Shown: in pieces, positions 55,701-64,000 of the stretch
How the letters are laid out: every line of letters begins with the position of its first letter
Numbering within the stretch: the stretch's first letter is position 1
Source: Cyanophora paradoxa
Taxonomy: Eukaryota; Glaucocystophyceae; Cyanophorales; Cyanophoraceae
DNA length: 64,000 nucleotides
Reading direction: 5' to 3'
Assembly: GCA_004431415.1 (NCBI GenBank)
Contig: QPMI01000079.1
Location: forward strand, 62,001-126,000
Translations under genes and position numbers: made by a program
The notes under the pieces: model-generated
The model's input: only the letters and a program-made list of their open reading frames with translations
Told to the model about the DNA's origin: nothing
Databases searched by the model: none

Positions 55701-58700
55701 CCCTCTTCATGGGGCGCATCAGCAAGCTCACCGACATGGACGCTCTCGTGCGCGCGTTTGTCGGCAGAGCAGCCCGCGCGCGCCGTCGCCCCTCGCCGAA
55801 CTGTGTCGTTTACATATAATTAATCGCCGAAACGTGTGCCACGTGTATTACAATCGCTTACGTGTACGTCCGATCAGATCTCCATCAACTCGAAGGGCAT
55901 TGTCACCTCTTGCAACAAATGTGCGCCGTTTTCGGTCAAGTACTCCGTGAAGTACGGTTTGCGCGGCTGGAGGCTCACACGACATTGATCGCGCAGACGC
56001 GTGCAAGATGTTCGGGATCAAAGGGTGCGCGCGCGCCGCGTTGCGCCCTGAGTTCCGCCCCTCGCGTCCAGCGTCATGCCATGGGCCAGGCCGGAGCACC
56101 TCGTGGGCCGCAACATCAAAGTCCTGACCCCGCCCGAGATCGCCGTCAACCACGACGCCTACCTCAAAAGGTCCCCGGTCCTTTCATTATCTTCGGATTT
56201 CCTGATGTTTTCCTGATATTTCGCGATACCAGATACATGGACACGGGAGTGGCCCGCGTGGTCGGCCTGAAGCGCGAGGTCGAAGGGTGCGATTGCGAGC
56301 CGTTCGAGAAATGGCGGGCATAAGGGTCTCGAGATCGGCGTCAAAATGATCTCCGAGTCGCCCGACAGGCTCCACTCGGACGGGTCCCGCTTCCCCCTCA
56401 CGCTCGAAGTCAGCGAGATGAAGGTCCAGGTGAGATCCGGGGCGGTTGAAATCGTTTACGTACAGCTTCCCTCGCTGAAATTCGGATAGGACGACTCGAT
56501 CTTCACGGCCCGGATCCTCTTTAACGCGGAGGATTACAAGAAGTCCCAGGTCCGGCGGGCTTTTCTTCGATCTGCAATTGCGAGATCAAGCTCACCACAC
56601 TTGATTTCGCAGCGCTCGGCCCGCTCGGGCGGAGCCTCGCCCCACGGCAGCCACCCGGCCGTCGCCGTCACTGCACCTGCGCCTGCCCACGTGTTCGTGC
56701 CTCGCACGCTGCGTGTTCCAGTCCGCATCTCGCGTCTCGTGACGGCCACCGCGCGGCGTGCGCAGGCCCGAGCGCACGGGTCTTGTCCAGCGGAAGCCCC
56801 ACGCGCAAGGGTCAGTGACGCGCGCCCCGGGCCCTCCTCGGTCAACGTTTGATCGTGATCACGATCAGGCACGGTGAGCACGGCCACCACGCGCACGTGC
56901 ACGCCCACGGGCTCAACGTCGGAAACTTCGGCCTGGACCCCGTCGTCGAGGGTCCGCCTCGCCCCTCCTCGCGCTCCGTTTCTTCCTTTCGGGTCGGGGG
57001 ATCGAATCTGTTGCGCCTCGCCCGCCCGCAGAGGGCGCCGAGGGGACGCCGCGGATCAACCTCGGGCCCAACATGAAGATCTCCAGCTTCACCTCCGATT
57101 CCAGGTCCGGTCCAGTCTTTGTGCAATTTCGAGCCTAGTACATTCAACAGCTTATCCGATTTCAATGTACATGTACGCGTATCCAGCCACGGGAACGGCA
57201 ACCGGTTCGACCCGCTGCACCTGGACCACCCGCAGCCGCGGCGGCGCTCGCTGTCGATCGGGGGCGGCCCCGACACGGACCGCTCGGGCGGCTCGCTCGG
57301 CCGCTCGGACGGGAGCGCGACCGACCGGAGCGCCGGCGACCGCGACCGGTGGGCCGGCCTCGGGCGCGGGCACGGGCAGGGGCGCCGCCGGAGCAGCCAC
57401 GACACGGGAACGAGCTCATCGACGGCGCAGCCGCTCGTGCCCCTCACCGCGCACGACGAGGTCAGCGCCCCATCAAACATATTAGACTTAACAGCGAACA
57501 TATCGGAATTTAGATCCGCTGAGCTCGTGTTTGGTTCGAATTCGCAGGAGTCCCTGGTGACGCGGATGCCGGCGGCGCTGGCCATGGGCCTTGGCCTGGG
57601 CCGCGAGGACGGCAGCGGCGAGGCCGGCGCCGGCGGGGCCGGCGCGGGCGGGCCCGGGGCGGGCGTGGCGAGCTTGGGCTCAGGGGCGGGCGCGGGGCCC
57701 TCGGACCACGACGGCGACGAGCGCCGCAGCGAGGCCGGGCAGGTGCGCGCTCGAGCGCTGCCGCAAGCCGAGGCGAGATTTCGAGATTTCCGCCCGCAGT
57801 CCGAGGCGTCGGCGTCGTCCATCGGGACCAAGCGGCGCCGGCGGAAGCGCAAGCGCGTTCGGATCCCCTCCCGTCCCAGCCGACCGCCCCGCCCCAACGT
57901 CGACCCCTGAACCTCCCGTTTCGTTTCCGTCCGCCCTGCAGGATGGAGCTGCTGAACGCGGCGCGGAACCGCAAGTCGGGCGCCGACCTCCTCTGGCGCC
58001 AGGTCCGCCCAAGCTTAAGGGACGCGCCCCACGCGCTGTATATATATCCAATGAGAATATCTAATACAAGATGAATTACGAGATCAAATACAAGATCGGT
58101 TAACTCCTCTAATGCACCCAATAAGCGTTGTCTTCGCGGAGGGCATGCGCAGCCTGTTCCGCGCTCGAGCTCGGCGGCGCTGACGGGCTCGCCTCGCCCG
58201 GGGACGGCGCGCGCGGCAGATCGTGCTCTCGGTGGTGATCCTCTCGGCGCTCTGCGTCGCCGCCTTCCTCATCGTCCAGGCCCGCCCCGCCCCGCGCGGC
58301 CCCCACTTATTCTATCAGCTCGCTTAGAGCTTCACGGCTGCGTGCAGGGCATGATGGCCGGCTACGGGGGGATGCTCGAGGCCGTCGCGTGCGCCCCGGG
58401 CCCGCTCGCTATTCGGCCCCGCTCGCCGGGGCTTCGGCCCCGCTCGCCGGCGCCCCCCGTTCCGAACGTTGACGGACGCTTCTGCGGCGCCGGCGCAGAG
58501 CGTCGAGCCAGCGGACCCTCCAGTCGCAGTTCGTGGCGATCGAGGTAGCCAGCTATGGCTCCCTTCGCTTTGAGCTTCGAGCTTCGCGCCGCCGGGCGCG
58601 ACGCTCGCGCCCACGGCCGCACGCCCGCAGGCAAGGACCCTGGACCTTCTGGCGCGCGGCGCGGCGGCGCCGAGCGCGGTGGACTCGGCTTCCGGCGGCG

Positions 58701-61700
58701 GGCTCGAGGCGGCGGCGGGGCGGCTCGCCGCGGCCGCCGCCGAGATGATGCGCCTCCACCAGGCGAGCCCGACCGGGCCGCGGTAGAATGGAGCCGCCGT
58801 AATAGTTTATTAGTTCGTGACCTCGGATTCGATTTGGCGCAGGGGCTGCACCTGGGGACGGAGGGCCTGCAGCCGGGGAGCCCCGAGGGGGTCGCCGACC
58901 TCATGGACGCCCCCTCCCTCAACGCCACCCAGTTCCGGTGCGCCGAAATTTATGATTAGAATTTCTGTTACGCCGAGCGCGTCGCGGGCCCGGCCCGGCC
59001 TGGCGGACTCTCTCTCCTCTTACAAGTACTGACACGGCCGGCCCAGCAACACGAACCCGCCCGAGATCGTGTACGCGGCGATGGGCCTCTGGAATCTGGG
59101 CGAGAGGTGCCGCCCCCAGACTCCTCGACGACTCTTCGAGTCTGTCTGACGCCCGCGGCACGTGCGCAGCTACGTGCAACACGCGCGGCTGCTGGCGGCC
59201 TCCGCGTCGTACTTCGCGCGGGGCCCCGCCGCCGTCAACGCCACTTCCCTCGCCGACCCCGCCCGCTGCCTCTTCGACACGGGCGCGCGAGCCCGCGGCC
59301 CGCGCCCGATTCCTCTGATTTCTCTGACGGCCCCCGCCCTTTGCCCGCCAGGCCGCTGCATCTCGTACCAGTTCATCATGCGCAACAGCCCCGACGTCGG
59401 TGCGCGCCCCCGCGCGCGCCCGTCCTCCTCTTGCGGCCTTTTGTTCTGAGGCGGCCCGGCCCTGCACGGCCCGCGCGCAGTCTACGCGGCAACGGAGCGG
59501 GCGACGGACCTCTTCACCGCCGGCGTCGTCGCCGCCCGCCGCGCCGTCCAGGCCCGCCCGAGCCCGTCCTGGAGACCTAGATCTGATCTGATGATCTGCC
59601 CGCCTGCCCCGCCTCAATCTAGATCTGCCCCGCCCCGCGCGCCCTCCACCCGGTCGCCGCCCCTCCGGCTGACGGCCCCGCCCCTTTGATTCCGCACGCA
59701 GCTGGTGTACATCGTGACCCTCGCCGTCTCCCTCGTCGTCGTCGCCGCCTTCGCCCTCCTCATGTGCCCCCGCCCCGCCCCTCCACCCCGCCCCGCCCTT
59801 CCCCCCTCCGCCCCGATATCGCCCCAACAACTAAGACCGCGAGCGCTACATACTTTTAGGCGTGATGATAATGCCCGCTCGTGTGCCCGCCCCGCCTCTC
59901 CACCCCGGTCCCTAAGAAGATCTCGGACAATAATCTTATCTAGTTGATCCTGTTGAGCCGGCTAGCCTGCCCCGCCCCTCTGCTGGGCGTCGCAGCGCTC
60001 CGCGCCGCGCTGCGCCGCCGAGTGCTGATCATGAGCGCCGGCACGCGCGCGGGCAGCTTCGGGCCGTCGTTCCGGCGGGTGCGGGCGGAGCGCGACTCCA
60101 TCATGGGCCTCTTCCTCGTGCGCTATTTATGGCCGGGGCCCAAGTTTAAGGAGCTGAGCGTTTTCGCCGCAGCGCATCCCGAAGGCGACGGTCAAGATCC
60201 TCGCCCGCCGCAAGATCAAGGCCCGCCCCGCCCCGCCCCGCCCCCGCCTTGCCCCGCCCCCGCCCCCGCCCCCGCGTCACCCTACTCCCACCCCGGACCC
60301 CACCCCGCCCCGGGCCCCTGCTTAAGCTTTTCTCACGCGCCGCGGGCCATCCCTCGCAGGTCCGCCTGAACTCGGACGACGAGGAGTCCGAGGACGAGGT
60401 GCCGGGCCCCGGCCCGCCTCGAAGGAGCCTCACCCGATCTCACGCGGGCGCCCCTCCGCCTCTGCTCGCAGGACGACGACGCGGACGTGGACAAGGCCGC
60501 GGCAAAGGAGGCCCGCCCCGCCCGCCCGCTCGGCCCCGATCGAATCGGGCCCTGCAGCGCGCTTCCGCTGTTCGTGATGGCGCGCGCCTTCGCAGGCGGC
60601 GGCCGCCTCGAAGCAGGAGAAGGCGGGTGGGGAGGGGGGCGCGACCTACGCCGACATCCCCAGGCGCGCGTGCAGCCCCTCCGCCTCGTCAGACCAGACG
60701 CGCCTCAGACCATTTCTGATCATGAGCGCGCGCGCGCAGCCGGCGGGTCTCGTTCTTCGCGAGCGCGCAGCCGCCGGCCGCCCCCGGGGCCAGCCGCCGC
60801 GCCTCAACCCTGCCCAAGGTCCCTGGGCCTGGGTCCCCCCCGCCCTCCGCGGAAATTCAAATTGAAATCGGGATGGGGGCAGGGGCCGGCGGGGGCGGCG
60901 GTGGCGGCGCTCCCCAACCTCGCCACCCCCGACAGCCACGGCCAGGTCCGGCCCTTAGTTTACGGCGCGGTTGAGGGAACTATTAGAGTCGCCGGCTCGA
61001 ACCTTCGGGCCCGACGGGCCTGAATTCGAAGAAAATATTATAGAATGGCTCAACGTAGTAGAATGGTCCCGGCCGGCCCTTGGCTCAACACATTAGAGCG
61101 GCTCACACCTTCCTTCCGGCGGCAGGCGGCCTGGACGACGGGCCCCGCCCGCGAGTCCGTCCGGCGGCCCTCGTACCTCGCCGGTGCCCGCCGCCCCCCT
61201 GGCCTGCTCTCCCGCCTTCTTTTCCTCTTCCAACTTCGCTGTCAAATTCGCAGCGGCGCTGGCGGCCGTGCGCCTCGCCTTCTCGTCCGGCCGCGCCGCC
61301 GCGTACGGTGCGCAAAGTATATTCGCTTCCTCGCGAATGATCTTGCGAGCTGAGCGACGGCGAACCGAACAGGCCCCGGGCCGCCTTCGGACCGGGCCGC
61401 CAAGGTGCGCTCTCGTCTCGCCGCTTTTGTTCTCCGAACTTCCTCCTTCCTCACGCGCCCGAAGGTGGCGCCGATGCCGCCCCCGGGCGGGCCGAGCGGC
61501 AAGCCGGGTCAACCCGGCGGCAAGGGCCCGGCCCCCGAGGGTGCCCCGGCGTCCCCTCTCTCTCTCTGTCTCTGCTCTCTCATCGGACTCACTCTCGAGA
61601 TCTAATCTCCCATCGGACAGCTGCGCCGGCGCGGATGGACTCGTTCTTCCGCTCGCTGGCCGTGCAGTACCTCGCCGCCCTCGCCCTCACCGCGTGCGCC

Positions 61701-63953
61701 GCCCCCAGCCCGCCCCGCCCCGCCCCGCACGAGGAAGTCAAACTCGAAGCTCAAACTAGAAGAAGATTAAAAGGCGCTTGCGCCCTGCGGGCAGGCTGCT
61801 CTTTGGGGGTATCTGTATAAGAACGCCTAACTAATCAGCGCCTAACATAAGATCGCCTAACAAACGCCTAGTAAGACCGCCTATTACACGTAAGCGGCCA
61901 CTAAGAGAGCCGCGGGGCGTTCCTAATATAAGCCTAACATAAGATTACTAGGCGTTCTAATAAACGCCTGATAAGAGCGGCTAACAAGGGGCCGGGCGGG
62001 CAGGGTGCTCTTCGGGGCGATCTTCGGGGCGGGGATGCGCCTCACCGCGCGCCTCGACGACGACGCCGGCGACCTCCGCCTTGGTCCGCCCCCCTCCGCT
62101 TCGATTTGCATTTCCCCGTCACAATTTTCCAATTTCCCTGAATTTCACCGCTGCACTCTTCGGGCTGGACCCCCCTCTGCTCTGACGCTCCTCGGCTCCC
62201 TCGGGCAGCGTGCGGGCGGGCGACGCTGGCGGCGCGCCTCGCGCAGCTCTCCCGCGAGTTCGTCCTCTCCGCTGCCGCCCAGGTGCCCCGTACCCCCCCT
62301 CTTCTCTCCCCCCCCCCAACCTCGCCTGGCCCCGGACCAGCTGTGTCTAAATATATATTCCTGACGCGGCCCGCGGCTTGGGGCAGCACGGGGTGGTGAC
62401 GCCGGGGCTGCGGGGGCGCGTGGCGGCGGACGCGGCGGCGCTGCGGGGCGCCCACGCGCGGCTCGTCTCCGGCGGCCGCCCCTCCTACCCGCCCCTCGCC
62501 GACCTCACCTACCGGTCCGCTCCGCCCCAGCCCTCGCTTCTCTGTTCCGCCTCTCCGGCTTACTGGAACTCAACCTCTGGCTCGCGCTCCTCTAAACTGG
62601 ACTTCGATTTATCTAATCCCCGCTAAATCGTCTAAACTGGACTTCGATTTATCTTATCTCTGTCTTACTGTGCCTTGCCCTTTGGCTCGCGCTCCTCCCG
62701 CGCATTGCAGGGCCTCCTGCATGCGCCCCGAGCGGGCCCTCTGCGACCTGACCTCCTCCATCGACCGGTGACCCCGCCCCAGCCCGTGCCCGAGCGCGGC
62801 GCCGGCGCCCCGGAGCACCGGTCGCCTGATCGCGGGCCCCGCGCGCGCCTCAGGCCGGCGGTCTCCAACGGGCTAGACGCCGCCCTCTCCTACCTCCTCG
62901 ACCAGGTGCCCCCGCGCAGGCCCCGGCGCTCTACGAAAATGCGAGAGGCCCAGCGCGAAGATCAGCGCGAAAATGCGCTGCGAAAACGAAACTCTCGCTC
63001 GCAAAAGAGCGCGAAAGAGCGCAAAAGTTAGCAACACCAAGCATGGGGCTGCAGCTTCCTATCACCGCGAACCAACCGGGCGCCCCGGCGGGGCCTGACC
63101 CGCCGTGTCTTCGCGATCGCAGGCTGACCTGCTGGTGGCGGACGGCGTGGCGGCCGGCGGGGCGCCCCCCGACGCCCTCGCCAACCCCAGGCGAGGCCGC
63201 CCCGCCCCTAAGCTCAAGCTGAACCTCGCGTCTGAGCTTAGTTGAACTCGGCAGGTTCCGGTTCGTGTGGGAGATCGGGCTGCGGGACGTGATGGACGGC
63301 CTCCGCTCCGCCGTTGCACTCTACCGAGAGGCAAGCCGATGGATCTTGTTCTAAGCTCTCTCTTAATTTATTGATAGGCTCTCTAGCTCTGTACGATGAT
63401 TACTCTAAGCTCGAGCTCGAGCTCGAGCTTCGTTTCTTTCGTAACTGAACCCGCACTTGCAGGCCGCCGCCGCCGCCGAGAGCGCGCTGGTGCGTGGCCG
63501 CGACCAGCGGCGTGTAATACAATGCGTGTGCAGCCGCACAGCTGAACGGCGCTCAGGTGCCGGTGCACGGGGCGCTGATGGGTGTCACGCTGGCGGCCCT
63601 CGCCGGCATGTTTGTCTTCCTCTTCCGTGCGCCCGCTCACCTGAGCTCTGATCTCGTCCGAGTTAAACTCCGCTCTACCACGGTCTCGATCTTGAATTCG
63701 CGCCGGCAGGCCCGATGGTCACGCGGCTGCGGGACGAGACGCGGCGCACCCGCCGCATGCTGCAGGTGCTCGACAGCAACAATTTCTAAAAGCCTTCAGC
63801 GATGTCGTAGCATATATAGCCACGGCCCAGCGCCCGGACCTTTTTGAATATTTAAATCGGGCGCGCGGGCAGATGATCCCAGACGAGGTGGCGGAGAAGG
63901 TGGACGCCATCAAGGAGTACCTCGACAAGTGCGCCACCGAGGGCGCCGCCTGA
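47506..63953 (+). CDS. Giant TmcB-like (tiny macrocysts protein B family) PAS-domain membrane sensor
   Basis: The start chosen is the ATG at 47506 (MGIQGRSGSIAARSDGGGSV). An N-terminal multi-helix region spans about 47750-50200 (SVLYGARAFLSFLCLSGFLE; YAIVYGLVVALVAASVADAA; GILSVVAVVAT; DASLLVSVAWLLGAIAVFAG). A linker with SLLSKYPRSIRILRAMGAFV leads into four PAS-type modules: about 52390-53280 (VNAVTCRMWGYKRNEIVGK; VFGLHK/DGHIFPIRLYVT), 54270-55050 (SLCVIFGYQ; YMRTGEEHV; KSGATFPIMLE), 55140-55750 (NAVCSEMFGYRTQEMLGRNV; DGSTFPVQLE) and 55880-56550 (HLVGRNIKVLTPPEI; HSDGSRFPLTLEVSEM). A His-rich stretch sits at 56870-56930. C-terminal helices are near 58220, 59705, 61640 and 63560, and the last exon (MIPDEVAEKVDAIKEYLDKC) ends TGA at 63951-63953. 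Over 60 short exons; ligand and function unknown. TmcB-family membership is from layout and motif resemblance. Confidence 0.78.
49360..49440 (+). repeat. (CT)n microsatellite and C-run inside an intron
   Basis: About 60 bp of CT dinucleotides, interrupted by CCCC, is followed by a run of C. It sits in a roughly 370-nt intron (49100-49470) that is almost purely C and T on the sense strand, the largest pyrimidine block in the window. Confidence 0.85.
50755..50795 (+). repeat. (CCCCG)n pentanucleotide run in an intron
   Basis: Seven or more CCCCG units between exons of the TmcB-like gene. Similar runs occur at 51803-51842 and 51917-51940, and as (GGGGC)n in minus-strand genes at 321-350 and 31262-31301. 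Runs are also present at 1077-1104 and, as GGGGC on plus, at 16950-16982. Confidence 0.85.
52687..52722 (+). repeat. Long poly(C) homopolymer in an intron
   Basis: More than 30 consecutive C lie between two PAS-encoding exons, followed by TCCCCTCTCTTGATG and the acceptor. Comparable C-runs lie at 26898-26918 (a minus-strand gene intron, so G on its sense strand), 35927-35946, 47674-47697 and 48153-48180. Confidence 0.85.
61825..61990. repeat. Intronic repeat of CGCCTAACA-type units in both orientations
   Basis: Within one intron of the TmcB-like gene, CGCCTAAC/CGCCTAGTA/CGCCTATTA strings recur on the plus strand about every 10-15 bp. Inverted forms (GGCGTTCTAATAAACGCC, 61953-61970) can fold into a hairpin. 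The stretch is AT-richer than its surroundings and looks inserted. Confidence 0.6.
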
Positions 63954-64000
63954 CCATGACCCCCGGGCCCCGCGGCTTAGGCCTCCGCGCGCGGCCTATC

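Overview
The window is nuclear DNA of a GC-rich, intron-dense protist. A microalga is likely, and a haptophyte-like lineage is one reasonable guess because GC-AG introns appear, but the sequence alone does not fix the taxon. The evidence is eukaryote-specific families (GBF1-type ARF-GEF, ANK-SET, LCAT, F-box/LRR, TmcB-like PAS membrane protein), each broken into many short exons. Introns are mostly 35-150 nt. They start with GTGCGC, GTCCGC, GTACCC or sometimes GC, often carry a CTGAC-like branch site 10-40 nt before the final CAG, and are filled with C-runs or (CCCCG)n on the sense strand. I saw no operons, no convincing tRNA or rRNA, and no CRISPR array.

Layout. 1-3182 (-): FtsX-like permease running off the left edge. 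3.3-10.2 kb: a tandem array in which an F-box/LRR gene (+) alternates with a small divergent gene (-). The third F-box copy is full length; the first two are truncated and frame-shifted. 10.3-12.2 kb (-): ankyrin-SET protein, head to head with 12.5-20.5 kb (+): GBF1/GNOM-type ARF-GEF. 21.2-24.9 kb (+): a second, unrelated F-box/LRR protein with a very acidic tail. 25.2-26.7 kb: a duplicate of the last exons of the ARF-GEF gene. 26.7-27.6 kb (-): small acidic Cys-containing protein. 27.6-29.3 kb: palindrome-rich intergenic DNA with a MITE. 29.3-32.4 kb (-): secreted LCAT-like lipase/acyltransferase, head to head with 32.8-38.3 kb (+): a lipid-anchored PAS protein whose histidine-kinase and receiver modules have lost their catalytic residues. 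38.3-47.5 kb: gene-poor DNA with one minus-strand gene of uncertain role (40.6-42.8 kb), a repeated exon pair, a C/T-rich ORF region and a retroposon insertion with a 16-bp target-site duplication. 47.5-63.95 kb (+): one very large TmcB-like multi-PAS membrane protein.

The genes do not form one pathway. By theme they cover membrane traffic and lipids (GBF1, LCAT, FtsX-like), ubiquitin-ligase adaptors (F-box), chromatin or protein methylation (SET) and sensory signalling (pseudo-kinase, TmcB-like). Exon models were built by eye from reading frame, splice consensus and family resemblance. Outer coordinates are more reliable than any single internal boundary.
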